Source of the DNA: CAKZSU01 sp044223895
GTDB lineage: Bacteria > Patescibacteriota > Microgenomatia > UBA10105 > UBA927
Reading direction: 5' to 3'
NCBI GenBank assembly: GCA_044223895.1
Contig: JBGALL010000004.1
Coordinates: 1 to 50,131 of the forward strand
Length of the DNA stretch: 50,131 bases
Shown here: positions 7,928 through 17,156 of the stretch, in pieces
Position numbering within the stretch: the stretch's first letter is position 1
Layout of the letters: the number at the start of each line of letters is the position of its first letter
Position numbers and translations under genes: made by a program
The notes under the pieces: generated by a model
Database searches by the model: none
What the model was told of the DNA's origin: nothing
What the model saw: only the letters and a program-made list of their open reading frames with translations

Positions 7928-9023
7928 ATATTTCTTTTGTTCTGACAGCCAACTTTTTCCAGGAAAATTTCTTTAAGAACATGTCTATGTCATTTGACGA
8001 AATTTCTTTTATACCGTTAAGCCATGACTGCTCCATTGCTGTAGACCAATCATTCAGGTTGTGTTTAATATAATTAGCTTTGTTTTCTAGCAGTTCGTGA
8101 AATACCGGGATATCTGATACCAATAGTTGACAATGCTGTGAGAGCGCTTCTAAAGAAGGCAAGCCAAACCCCTCACTTAATGAGGGGAATACTAAGGCAA
8201 TTGCGTGTTGATATAACCCGCATAATTCAGCATCAGTTACACGATCCCGGAAGACTATATATTCGCTCAGGCTCCTTTCATCAACTAAATGATGTAATTT
8301 CTCATAGAAAAAGTCATTTTTGCCAACAAAAATTAATTTGGGAATATTCTTTATGCCTTTACTTCGTTGAATGTTTAGAAAATTCGCATAACTCTCAAGC
8401 AGAAACTCTGCTTGTTTATGAGGATATACATTTCCAACATATAAAAAGTAATCATAGGTCACTGGTGAAGGTATGGGAGTCATCTTTTCAAAAACAGGAT
8501 CAATACCTTCATAGGTAACTACAATCTTTTCTTCGGCTACCTTTAAATAATTCTGAATGTCTTGTTTGACACTTTCAGAAACAGTAATTATCGAAGAAGC
8601 TTTTTTTACTCCCAGAGTAAGAATAATTTGATAGGCAAGCCATTTCAAAAAGTAAAGAGGATATGGCAAGGTGGTAGATTTACCTGTTCGGAAATGCAAA
8701 ATAGTAATGTCATGAATAGTAACGATAACTTTACCAGGATATAAGAGAGGAATGGTAAAATACGGAACGTGAAGTAAATCTAGTTTTTCCCGTTTGAAAA
8801 TCAAAGGTAAAATAATCTGTTCACGTAATGTATGCCAGTGGACAGAAACTAATCGTTTTTGCCAGCGTTCGTTTGGCAGTGAAAAAGAATCATAGACTTT
8901 CGGGGGCAGGAAAATAAGGTATTCATTCTGGTCATCTATTTCCGAAAGATAACGTAGTAAATTACGAATATATCTCCCTACACCGGTCTCTTGGATGAGT
9001 CGAGCATCTATACCAATTTTCAT
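7902..9023 (-). CDS. Glycosyltransferase family 4
   Basis: A 373-residue GT-B enzyme. It opens MKIGIDARLIQETGVGRYIR, the usual GT4 start with a GVGRY loop. The C-terminal Rossmann domain carries YFLYVGNVYPHKQAEFLLES, then FPSLSEGFGLPSLEAL with the E-x7-E type donor site, and SDIPVFHELL. It probably adds a hexose to the growing lipid-linked chain in the cytoplasm. The start ATG is 1 base after the end of the GT2 gene at 9025, and the end overlaps the next gene by 26 bases. It resembles the genes at 17758 and 18885, which begin in the same way, so the three may share a duplication history. Confidence 0.92.
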   Translation of the reverse strand: MKIGIDARLIQETGVGRYIRNLLRYLSEIDDQNEYLIFLPPKVYDSFSLPNERWQKRLVSVHWHTLREQIILPLIFKREKLDLLHVPYFTIPLLYPGKVIVTIHDITILHFRTGKSTTLPYPLYFLKWLAYQIILTLGVKKASSIITVSESVKQDIQNYLKVAEEKIVVTYEGIDPVFEKMTPIPSPVTYDYFLYVGNVYPHKQAEFLLESYANFLNIQRSKGIKNIPKLIFVGKNDFFYEKLHHLVDERSLSEYIVFRDRVTDAELCGLYQHAIALVFPSLSEGFGLPSLEALSQHCQLLVSDIPVFHELLENKANYIKHNLNDWSTAMEQSWLNGIKEISSNDIDMFLKKFSWKKLAVRTKEIYETSTGIR

Positions 9024-9024
9024 A

Positions 9025-9915
9025 TTAGGTTTTATTCTTTAATAACCACAATTTGAAATCCAATAGTAAAAAAATACTTTTAGTAATAATCGAGGGATAT
9101 TTGTTCAGATAGTGTTTTTTATAAAACAACTTCATCGTATCGTAGAAATAGTGGTCTGTTTTGCTTTTAATACTCTCATTCGTACTTGCTCTTCCACTTT
9201 GTTTTTTACGATGAAGCACTTCGCCAGTTGGAACAAAAACAATTCTGTAGTCGTGTTTTCTAATTCTGTAGGCTAAATCAATATCTTCTCCATACATGAA
9301 ATACTCTTCATCTAAGATTCCTACAGTATCCAGTGTATCTTTTCGTATTAAAAAAAATGCCCCACTGGGAACATCAATATCATGTATTTCAGAAAAATTC
9401 TTGTAGAGTTGATGGTATTCAGAAAATAGAGGTAGAAACGGAAAGATTTTCTCCAATCCCGAAAAATAAGTAAATGCTGCCCATGGACTAGGAAACCCTC
9501 GGTGACAGGCAGGATCTATCGTATCATCGGGAAGTATAAGTTTACAGGTAGCGGCACCGACTGTTGGTTCACTAAAAACCGCCATCGTAGATTGAATAGC
9601 ATCTCCTCGGATTTCTGTATCTGAGTTTAGTAGTAATATAAAATTGCCTCGTGCTTGGCGAATGCCTATGTTATTACCTCCTGAGAATCCATGATTCTCG
9701 TTTTCAAAAATAATTTTTAAAAATGGCTTAAATTGTTCTATGTTGAGCAATACTTTTAACTGTTTTTTTGATTCCTCGGTAGAATTATTATCAACAACTA
9801 TCACTTCCCACGAATCACTTTTTTTTCTTGCGGTATAGATTGAATTGAGACACGCTTTTAACAAGTCAGGAGTATTAAAATGAACAATAATTATTGTCAA
9901 ATCTACTTTTTCCAT
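9025..9915 (-). CDS. Glycosyltransferase family 2 (rhamnosyltransferase-like)
   Basis: An inverting GT-A enzyme of about 296 residues. The nucleotide site starts LTIIIVHFNTPDLLKACL and continues VIVVDNNSTEES, NHGFSGGNNIGI and the metal-binding NSDTE. The acceptor region has PSGAFFLIRKD, then FMYGEDIDLAYRIRKHDY, a pattern shared with WbbL-type rhamnosyltransferases. I chose the internal ATG (MEKVDLT, 9915); a longer start at 9948 adds 11 residues that would overlap the upstream GT4 gene further. With 9915 the overlap is 13 bases. No rhamnose pathway genes are present in the window, so the donor is unknown. Confidence 0.9.
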   Translation of the reverse strand: MEKVDLTIIIVHFNTPDLLKACLNSIYTARKKSDSWEVIVVDNNSTEESKKQLKVLLNIEQFKPFLKIIFENENHGFSGGNNIGIRQARGNFILLLNSDTEIRGDAIQSTMAVFSEPTVGAATCKLILPDDTIDPACHRGFPSPWAAFTYFSGLEKIFPFLPLFSEYHQLYKNFSEIHDIDVPSGAFFLIRKDTLDTVGILDEEYFMYGEDIDLAYRIRKHDYRIVFVPTGEVLHRKKQSGRASTNESIKSKTDHYFYDTMKLFYKKHYLNKYPSIITKSIFLLLDFKLWLLKNKT

Positions 9916-11072
9916 ATAGTTGATAATTCTTTGGCGATAGATGTCCACGAATAATGTTTTTCTACTAAATCACGGGCATTGAGAACTACTTTTTTAGTAA
10001 TTTGTGAACTACGTATCATTGAGTCAATGATACCAACATAATCGTCTCCGGTTTCTCCAATATAACAATTTTCTTGATGAACAAGTGGCAGACCTTGCAC
10101 TCCTTTGGCATTGGTAATGACTGGTATTCCTGCAGCCATTGCCTCCAAAATTTTATATTTTGTTCCTCCACCTACCCGAATAGGCGCAACGACTATATCG
10201 GCCTTAGCAAACTGATCACGAATGTCATCAACCTGATGAATAAGTGTTACAGACGTAGATAATAACGATGAAAACTTTTTAGGAAAATCTTTCCCAACAA
10301 TATGCAATCGTGCTCCGGGGTATTTAGACGCAACAATAGGCCAAATATCTGAAAGTAAAAATTTTACTGCATCAATGTTTTGAATCCATCGGAAATTACC
10401 TACAAATAAACAAGTAAATTTCTCTGTAATCCGTTCCTTGGGACGAAATATAAAAAAATCTTGATCAATACCATTGGGAATAACTTCTACATTGTTTTTT
10501 TTAATTTTTCTCACTTCCGTTGCATCTTCATTAGACACAGTTATCACATAACTTGATTTATTCCAGATAATTTTTTCCCATTTTTTTAATTTCTGGACAT
10601 CTGCTTGCATCAACTGTTTTACAATAGGATATTGATATCTATCAACATATTCCTGATATACCGTGTGTTCGATATTATGTTCATTCACAATGATAGGAAT
10701 ATTCGTAGAAGGAAGACATGGCCACACATACCCAGGTTCAATATGTATACGATCGACATGATAATCTTCTAATCCCTTGGCGATCAGTTCACGCATAGCA
10801 GAGATATTGTATGAATTCATTAATAATGGATAGGAGTTAAATAGTGACTTGGAGACATAACGAGGTTGCCAAGCGTGCCCGCGCATAACAACTTGTATAT
10901 CCTTGCAGAAATTTAATTCTTTAAGATAGATTCGTTCTTCTTCGTTTCGGATAAAGGAATATAATAAAATTGTATGTTCTTTTGATAATCGTTTGAGAAG
11001 ATTATATACCCGAACCTGTCCTCCAGAAAATAAAGGATACGGGAGAATAGCCGAAACAAAAAGGATAGTCAT
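9903..11072 (-). CDS. Glycosyltransferase family 4
   Basis: A 389-residue GT-B enzyme. It begins TILFVSAILPYPLFSGGQVR with the acceptor loop GGQVRVYNLL. The N-terminal domain continues with VDRIHIEPGYVWPCLP and IIVNEHNIEHTVY. The C-terminal half has CLFVGNFRWIQNIDAVKFLL, ADIVVAPIRVGGGTKYKILE and AMAAGIPVITNAKGVQGL, matching the subgroup with G-G-G-T-K-x-K-x-x-E in the donor site (as in PelF/GT4 proteins of exopolysaccharide loci). It is separated by only 2 bases from the upstream GT-C gene. The substrate cannot be told. Confidence 0.91.
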   Translation of the reverse strand: MTILFVSAILPYPLFSGGQVRVYNLLKRLSKEHTILLYSFIRNEEERIYLKELNFCKDIQVVMRGHAWQPRYVSKSLFNSYPLLMNSYNISAMRELIAKGLEDYHVDRIHIEPGYVWPCLPSTNIPIIVNEHNIEHTVYQEYVDRYQYPIVKQLMQADVQKLKKWEKIIWNKSSYVITVSNEDATEVRKIKKNNVEVIPNGIDQDFFIFRPKERITEKFTCLFVGNFRWIQNIDAVKFLLSDIWPIVASKYPGARLHIVGKDFPKKFSSLLSTSVTLIHQVDDIRDQFAKADIVVAPIRVGGGTKYKILEAMAAGIPVITNAKGVQGLPLVHQENCYIGETGDDYVGIIDSMIRSSQITKKVVLNARDLVEKHYSWTSIAKELSTIWKK

Positions 11073-11074
11073 GA

Positions 11075-12523
11075 TTATTCATTCTTTCTGGTGAGATCAA
11101 TAATGGCAAATCGTTCATTTCGCTCCAAAACTACATACCTACTAGCAAGATCTTTTGTTTCACCATCTGCATCTGTAGGAGAAACAGTGACGTAGTACTG
11201 TGCGCCTTGTTCAATTTTTTTCTCAATTTCAAATCCGATAGGCCAACCTTGTCTATTTGTTTGGTATAGGAAGGTAGTGTCACCATTATAGGGAGCAATA
11301 ACCTTAGCGTCTGGTGGCAAGATACGGTCTGCTTCTTTTCCAGCTTCTACAATTTCAGGATGGTTAATCCAGTAAAAGCCGCGTATTTCAAACCAAGAAA
11401 AAGCCAACATAAATCCAAGAATTACAATTCCGACAATTCTCGATGATACCTTTCCCCACTCTTTTGGCGGATGGATAAACCAATCTCCACCTAGTCCCAT
11501 ATAAAAAGCAATAATCGGTATTATGGGAATTTGGTAATAATCATGCTGAACATTTCCCCTCGCAACAATAACGAAATAGGCTAATCCACCAAGTAAGAAT
11601 AAAGAATAAAACAGACCTTCTCGGTGTTCTTTTTTCTTGAGTATCCCGAGAACTAGGACTACTACCCCCCAATATCCGAGGATTAGTTTACCAACTCGTT
11701 CAGCAAACAACCAGTGAAACCACGCACCTTTCAACCGGATATTTCCTTCATTCAACAACCACGTATAGACGGGAATACCTTCGGGATAGTGAGTGATCCA
11801 CTGACGCCAAAGTAATAGCGGGATTACTGCTATACAAGCAGATATCCCACTGATGACCATTCCCATCCAGGTAATTCCTAAGCTTGAAATGAATAGAAAT
11901 GGTAGAGGAAGCAACATAAAAACCGCAAATGGTTTAACGAGTAAGGCCAAAGATGCCCCTAAAGCAGATGCAAATAACAATAAAAACTTTTTTTGCCCCC
12001 TTAGATCCTGAGAAACTAAAGCTAAATATAGAGAAATCATCGACATACTCACCATGAAAGGTTCTGGAAGAATCGTTCTACCGTAATACACACTGTATGG
12101 AAGTATTGCTAGTACTAGTGCAGACCCCAGTCCTACAACGCTACTAGAAAGCTTTTTTGCAATCAGTCCAACTAACGCTATGGATAATACTGAAGCTGAG
12201 ATACTAACAAGTCGTAATGATTCCTCAATGGTGATTCCGGGAATTATTTTAAATACTGAATAAGATACTAATTGATATATTGGAAACTCAACCATCCTCC
12301 ACCCTTGGGGATTATCTTTTCCTGACTGAATATTTGACAGATCATCGTAACGAGGATGTAAAGGATCAACACCAAACTTGATAAAGTTTCTGGCAACGGC
12401 TGCTGTATCTACTTGTCTCCAGCTATGCCAATCACCGATTGGGTTATTTAGTTTATAGGTACGCAAGGCAAAGCCCAAAATACAAATGAACCCTAAAATT
12501 ATAGTAAAAGTTTTCTTTCTCAT
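11075..12523 (-). CDS. GT-C membrane glycosyltransferase (PMT/ArnT-like, GT39/GT83 type)
   Basis: A 482-residue protein with about 11 membrane spans and a C-terminal soluble tail. After the first span the outside loop contains GDWHSWRQVDTAAVARN, with acidic residues D31 and D39 where GT-C enzymes keep their catalytic Asp/Glu. YGRTILPEPFMVSMSMISLY and HDYYQIPIIPIIAFYMG are also typical of ArnT-like proteins. Such enzymes take a sugar from a polyprenyl-phosphate donor and attach it on the outer face of the membrane. The start overlaps the stop of the 124-residue gene upstream by 4 bases. The acceptor could be glycan, lipid or protein. Confidence 0.85.
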   Translation of the reverse strand: MRKKTFTIILGFICILGFALRTYKLNNPIGDWHSWRQVDTAAVARNFIKFGVDPLHPRYDDLSNIQSGKDNPQGWRMVEFPIYQLVSYSVFKIIPGITIEESLRLVSISASVLSIALVGLIAKKLSSSVVGLGSALVLAILPYSVYYGRTILPEPFMVSMSMISLYLALVSQDLRGQKKFLLLFASALGASLALLVKPFAVFMLLPLPFLFISSLGITWMGMVISGISACIAVIPLLLWRQWITHYPEGIPVYTWLLNEGNIRLKGAWFHWLFAERVGKLILGYWGVVVLVLGILKKKEHREGLFYSLFLLGGLAYFVIVARGNVQHDYYQIPIIPIIAFYMGLGGDWFIHPPKEWGKVSSRIVGIVILGFMLAFSWFEIRGFYWINHPEIVEAGKEADRILPPDAKVIAPYNGDTTFLYQTNRQGWPIGFEIEKKIEQGAQYYVTVSPTDADGETKDLASRYVVLERNERFAIIDLTRKNE

Positions 12524-12894
12524 TGATTAAAAAAATTCTGTTCAGCTTTTCTATCAATTAATTTATAGGCAGTTTTCATCTCTTCAGGAGTGTAAATATA
12601 CAAAATAGTAAATTTTCCTGAGGTAACCTTTTGAAGGGTATCATAGGTAATCTCTACGATATGAACTAATCCCCAATACAACCATTTTCCGTCTATATTT
12701 TCTACTAAGAAATTTCTTACAGGTGGTAATTTGTACATTCGTATATCTTTTTTATTTTTAAAGGAAAATATTTTTCCTGCAAATTGTTCAGCTGTAAATG
12801 GCTTCAAAAGATGGGTTTCATATACCAATTCTGCTGGAAATCCTTGTTCTTTAGTAATTTGCAAAGTATCGTTTATTTCTATAAAACTTCCCAT
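12520..12894 (-). CDS. Conserved-looking small soluble protein of unknown function
   Basis: A 124-residue protein without a signal peptide or membrane span. It alternates polar and aromatic residues in a pattern suggesting a small beta-rich fold, with RMYKLPPVRNFLVENIDGKW in the middle, followed by LYWGLVHIVEI and GKFTILYIYTPEEM. I do not recognise a family. It is coupled by a 4-base overlap to the GT-C gene downstream and begins 11 bases after the fused ligase/GT-C gene, so it is embedded in the glycan operon. A role next to these membrane enzymes is inference from position only. Confidence 0.7.
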   Translation of the reverse strand: MGSFIEINDTLQITKEQGFPAELVYETHLLKPFTAEQFAGKIFSFKNKKDIRMYKLPPVRNFLVENIDGKWLYWGLVHIVEITYDTLQKVTSGKFTILYIYTPEEMKTAYKLIDRKAEQNFFNQ

Positions 12895-12905
12895 ATATCT
12901 TTATA

Positions 12906-15887
12906 TCAATTTTTTTGTTCTTCTTTTACCACCTGTTGCAAATTGTAATTCTGATCAAATTCAAAAATTATTTTGGCTGAATCCTTCTTTTGTGGATAGG
13001 CAAAAGCGGCATCGTCTGATGATAGTTGAACAACATCAAAGGGACTTTGCCGATACATGTGCCATAAGGCATCATTTAATCCCGTAGGGAAAATCCAGGC
13101 CCTTCCGTACCGAGTCGGTGTGTTTACATAAATAAACGTTTTGTGCTCTGTTAGTGGAAAGAAATTTTTCTTCATGATTTGTAAGGTTGTTTCCGTAACA
13201 TGAGATGCAAACTTCCATTCTTTTCCTAAGCGCTTCAATTCCGAATAATTCCATAGACTCAACAGTACAATAATCACCACAATACTGGACTTGATAATCA
13301 CTGAAGAGAATTTTTTCCATACTTGATCTAGTAATATTCCAGTAAACAGGATAAAAAATCCTGATGCATATAATGAATAGCGTTCAGCTATTCCACCGAG
13401 ACCTAGATACATAATAAGAGACAAAATGTAGCAACAGAATAATACAACTAATAATTGTTGTCTGAATAATTTTTTTCTATTACTGTAGATAAACCCAATT
13501 ACACCAAGAGACGCCAGTCCGCCAAAAATAGTAAATAAGCCGATTTGTGATCTGAATTGTTCTCTAAGTACAGTCAGAACTTCTATAGCTTTCGGTCCCA
13601 CGATAATGGAAAGTGTATACCCAAGACTATTTGCAACCACATTAGGAATTAGATGAGCAAGATTATAACCATAATCTCCTGATGGAGGGACCGCACCTGA
13701 AAAAGATCGTAATAATAGATAGACTGGGATTAATAACAGAAAGGGTAATGACTCATTCCATTTTTTATAAATAACTCCACCAAACAGGATCAACATAAAT
13801 GGCGCCACCACCATAATGTCATAAGAGAACAAGGAGATTACTAGTAACAACGCACCTATAAGATACCAAAATCGACGCGTTAACTTCCCACTCCAATAGG
13901 ATATAAAAATATATATCGAACCCAGAAGGCTGGTATAACCCAAAAGGTGACTATGATTTGATATCCAATATAAAGACTCATGATGAATTGACATGGTTAA
14001 ATAGAAACAGATGAGTAAGAAAATAATCATTTTATTTACTCTAAAATGACCGAGGATCGATATCAGTAACAAAGCAGATAATCCAAACAACCCAATTGAA
14101 GCGACATGATAGGCCTGAGGAATTAACCAAAAGACAGTAAATAATGCAAAATACCACAATTTTGGAATCGGTCTATAAAAGAATCCTGCGGCCGACGTAA
14201 AAAATCCTGGAATACTAGAAATTTTACTCTCTGCTGCCCACCGCAACCAAGTAAAATCATCACCGATAAAATAATGTGAGATGGAATCTCCATAAATCAT
14301 GAAAACGGCGATAAATAGGTAAATGACAAAGGCTTTTTTATTAACAAAAAATCTACGTAATACATCTGCATAAGATTCCCCCAACGGGTAGTTGCTAAGA
14401 ATAGCCATGGCAAATCCTATCAACAACCATAAGGTAAAAGCTACTTTGGAAGCTTGGAAAACATCGATAAGGATAGCATTAAAAAGCAAACCTACTACTC
14501 CAGCAAATACGCCAATAATGAATGCCTTTTCTAATCCCTTCATCTCATGTTTCTTTTTAAAGAACCAATAAAAACAAAAGATAAAAATTCCCAAAAAGCT
14601 TACCGCCCCTAATAATCCCGTCTCACCAAGTAGTCGATGATAATTCCCATCAGTAGCTAACGATATCGATGAAAATCCACTTCCCAACAAAACATTTCGC
14701 TTAAATGCCTCGATGGCATGCGGCCACTCTCCCTGAAACCGAGTAGTAATTGAAATGTCTAATACAAAGGCCTTCTGAACCAGAAAACTTCCTGATACAG
14801 TCGCCACATCTCCTGATCCTGAAGCCAAATTCTTTTTCTTTACCAATTCAACAGTTTTTATAGTTCCTGAGGTTGTACCAGATATTGGAGCATTTATATA
14901 GCCACTTCCTTTGGGAAGATTTTCTTGATCTGGGGAAGCTATTGGCTGAAGTACAGCATTGCCACCTTCTAACTTTTCCAACGTACCTATCGGCTTCCCT
15001 GTTGATAAATCTACAATAACATCGTCGTATCTAAAGGTTTTAAGAAAACGTTCAGATGCTCCACTTACAAAATTAACAGCAATAATACTGACAATAACTA
15101 CGGGGATTATCAGCCATCTTTTTTTCTGCCACCACAACATAGCACTCATGGTAATCAGATACACGCCAAATGAAATACGGGAAGCAGTAAATAACAATAA
15201 TACAAATGCGCAGACTGTAGTAGCTAATAGTAGCAACTGATAGAACTTGTTCTTCACCACAAAAATCATGCTTCCTAAAATAGGGATAACTAATACCAAA
15301 TAGGCTGCCAAATCATAGTGACCAGCAAAGGTAGACATAACACGAGCTGTCGGAGGTAATTTCAAAGGTATTCCTTTTGCAAACTCTTCATTCATGGTTG
15401 AAAAAGCCGGCCATCCTTTATATTTTTGACCGACGCCATAGATAAATACAGAAAAGACAGTTAGGGCCAAAAAAGTTATCAAGATAGGAAGTTGTTTGTC
15501 TGTTTTACGAAGAGCCCAAAATCCTAGGAAAAACATTCCCATGTATTCTATTCCCCTCAAATAATACAATGTGGCAACTTTTGGGAAAAACCCAGGAAGG
15601 TATGGACCGATAAAAATTAATGAATTAATGAGCGCTAATAGTCCAACAATCCAATAGAGGGTTATTGGTAACGTTAGTGGAGTCTTAAAGATATTCCTTT
15701 TGCGCAAGAATTGAAAACCTAAGATTGCATAGGTTATCGATACCAAAAAATCTTCAAGTCGAACATCCACCCAGGTCCCTACAACGTCAAGCAACGGACG
15801 CTTGGGAAACAGTGGAATAAATACGACAAAGAAAACTCCAAGGAGAAATAAAAAGTTTTCACGACAAAACTGCCAGAGCTTTTGCAT
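12906..15887 (-). CDS. Fused O-antigen ligase/polymerase (Wzy_C) and GT-C transferase
   Basis: A 993-residue protein with about 22 membrane spans in two blocks. The first half resembles O-antigen ligases: many spans, then a periplasm-facing loop with GSGFSSISLATDGNYHRLLG (near residue 400), the family's His/Glu-bearing motif, followed by ETGLLG. A Gly/Ser/Thr-rich outside insertion (about 280-370) precedes it. A second block starts near residue 510; its first outside loop carries GDDFTWLRWAAESK (D-D near 542-543), the acidic pair typical of GT-C enzymes, then FYRPIPKLWY. No stop, frameshift or internal start separates the two halves. The first block would polymerise or ligate glycan, the second would add sugars from lipid-linked donors. 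The substrates are unknown. Confidence 0.8.
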   Translation of the reverse strand: MQKLWQFCRENFLFLLGVFFVVFIPLFPKRPLLDVVGTWVDVRLEDFLVSITYAILGFQFLRKRNIFKTPLTLPITLYWIVGLLALINSLIFIGPYLPGFFPKVATLYYLRGIEYMGMFFLGFWALRKTDKQLPILITFLALTVFSVFIYGVGQKYKGWPAFSTMNEEFAKGIPLKLPPTARVMSTFAGHYDLAAYLVLVIPILGSMIFVVKNKFYQLLLLATTVCAFVLLLFTASRISFGVYLITMSAMLWWQKKRWLIIPVVIVSIIAVNFVSGASERFLKTFRYDDVIVDLSTGKPIGTLEKLEGGNAVLQPIASPDQENLPKGSGYINAPISGTTSGTIKTVELVKKKNLASGSGDVATVSGSFLVQKAFVLDISITTRFQGEWPHAIEAFKRNVLLGSGFSSISLATDGNYHRLLGETGLLGAVSFLGIFIFCFYWFFKKKHEMKGLEKAFIIGVFAGVVGLLFNAILIDVFQASKVAFTLWLLIGFAMAILSNYPLGESYADVLRRFFVNKKAFVIYLFIAVFMIYGDSISHYFIGDDFTWLRWAAESKISSIPGFFTSAAGFFYRPIPKLWYFALFTVFWLIPQAYHVASIGLFGLSALLLISILGHFRVNKMIIFLLICFYLTMSIHHESLYWISNHSHLLGYTSLLGSIYIFISYWSGKLTRRFWYLIGALLLVISLFSYDIMVVAPFMLILFGGVIYKKWNESLPFLLLIPVYLLLRSFSGAVPPSGDYGYNLAHLIPNVVANSLGYTLSIIVGPKAIEVLTVLREQFRSQIGLFTIFGGLASLGVIGFIYSNRKKLFRQQLLVVLFCCYILSLIMYLGLGGIAERYSLYASGFFILFTGILLDQVWKKFSSVIIKSSIVVIIVLLSLWNYSELKRLGKEWKFASHVTETTLQIMKKNFFPLTEHKTFIYVNTPTRYGRAWIFPTGLNDALWHMYRQSPFDVVQLSSDDAAFAYPQKKDSAKIIFEFDQNYNLQQVVKEEQKN

Positions 15888-16728
15888 ACAAATCTTTTAT
15901 GTCACTCTTCCCTATTATCCCACAAATCCCTATAACAAACCAAGCTTTTACCCGTAAAAGCATTCGTAAGATTGATCTTTTTGAGGCTGAATAGTGATGT
16001 GCATAGAAATAATCTAGACCTCGATATATTTGTACTACAGGTTCACGTTTATTTCCAGAACTTGCCGCACCAGTGTGAATAAATTCCGCATGAGGACAAA
16101 ACCAAACACTGTAGCCTTTTTGCTTGGCTCGAAACAAAAGATCAATCTCTTCCATATACATAAAGATAGACTCATCGAATAATCCTATATCAAGGAATGC
16201 ACTTTTTGCCCCCATGAGACAGGCACCTGAAACCCAATCAACTTCTCGCTCCTGATCGGGCGAATAGCGGGTAATATGTAACTGATCACCTTTAAAAAAC
16301 AGCATGAATAGTATGACAGACAAGTCATAAAACGGCCCCGCTGACTGCTGAGGAGATCCATCTTCGTTAAACAATTTACCACCTATAAAGGATACCTTCC
16401 CATGACTTTTAGAACATTCCCATAAATGTTCAATCCCTTTCTCTTTTACAACACAATCAGAGTTTAACAAGAGAATGTGTTCTCCTTTAGCTCTTTTTAT
16501 CGCCATATTATTAGCTTTACCATACCCCACATTTTGCTTATTTTTTATGATTATTACTTCGGGATATTTTTTTTCTACCATGATTAGAGACCCATCTGTC
16601 GAATTATTATCGACAACAATAACCTCAATCTGTAACGACTTATTCTTGATTGGGGAAGATAATGAGGCCAGACATCTATCAAGAAGCTCCTTGGTATTGT
16701 AACTCGGGATAATAATAGAAAGATCCAT
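15859..16728 (-). CDS. Glycosyltransferase family 2
   Basis: A 289-residue GT-A enzyme. It begins MDLSIIIPSYNTKELLDRCL and continues with VIVVDNNSTDGS, NVGYGKANNMAI and LLLNSDC as the metal-binding site. The acceptor part has DWVSGACLMGAKSAFLDIG, then FMYMEEIDLLFRAKQKGY. This resembles the WbbL-type group, like the genes at 9025 and 44277. Its 3' end overlaps the start of the ligase/GT-C gene by 29 bases, so the two are probably translated together. It likely builds the lipid-linked chain inside the cell; the sugar is unknown. Confidence 0.9.
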   Translation of the reverse strand: MDLSIIIPSYNTKELLDRCLASLSSPIKNKSLQIEVIVVDNNSTDGSLIMVEKKYPEVIIIKNKQNVGYGKANNMAIKRAKGEHILLLNSDCVVKEKGIEHLWECSKSHGKVSFIGGKLFNEDGSPQQSAGPFYDLSVILFMLFFKGDQLHITRYSPDQEREVDWVSGACLMGAKSAFLDIGLFDESIFMYMEEIDLLFRAKQKGYSVWFCPHAEFIHTGAASSGNKREPVVQIYRGLDYFYAHHYSASKRSILRMLLRVKAWFVIGICGIIGKSDIKDLYAKALAVLS

Positions 16729-16738
16729 AGATTCAGAA

Positions 16739-17155
16739 TTACGGTAAAGGAATATCAGAAATTAATAATGGTGATTTATCTTCTGGGTTACCAAAATTGT
16801 AATTTACTAATATTTCTTCATCTTTATGTATAGTTTGTAAAGCTGTGTATTCGATACTTTTTTCTGGGATATTTTTCACATACGTAGCATTCGCCTTGTC
16901 ATAGGAATGATTATACAATGATGAATACCCTAAACCTATAGCTAAGAGCTCTCGATTCTTCCCCCAAGTAAAATAATAGTTTCGTAAGAGAGTCTTTTGT
17001 ATAGAGGGGATATCTATTGATGGGAGTTCAATAACCGGAGCTATTTCAAAAATTTCTCCCTTTGCTAGCTCTTTGTTTGCAAAGACACCTCGACCAGCTT
17101 TAGGAATATTTGATTGAGCAAGATAAATTTTTTCTGAAGGAAATTGAAAACGCAT
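16739..17155 (-). CDS. SET-domain protein (putative protein-lysine methyltransferase)
   Basis: A protein of about 138 residues that is almost entirely a SET domain. The N-terminal SAM-binding motif is AGRGVFANKELAKGEIFE. The central motif is GYSSLYNHSYDKANATY, matching the N-H-S of SET enzymes. The C-terminal motif is HKDEEILVNYNFG, matching E-E-L-x-x-x-Y. No pre-SET, post-SET or zinc-binding cysteines are seen. SET enzymes methylate lysine side chains using SAM; bacterial members are poorly studied. I chose MRFQFPSEK as the start because a longer ATG (17176) would lie inside the acyltransferase gene. It sits between an acyltransferase and a GT2 gene. A target among local proteins is speculation. 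Confidence 0.85.
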   Translation of the reverse strand: MRFQFPSEKIYLAQSNIPKAGRGVFANKELAKGEIFEIAPVIELPSIDIPSIQKTLLRNYYFTWGKNRELLAIGLGYSSLYNHSYDKANATYVKNIPEKSIEYTALQTIHKDEEILVNYNFGNPEDKSPLLISDIPLP

Positions 17156-17156
17156 G

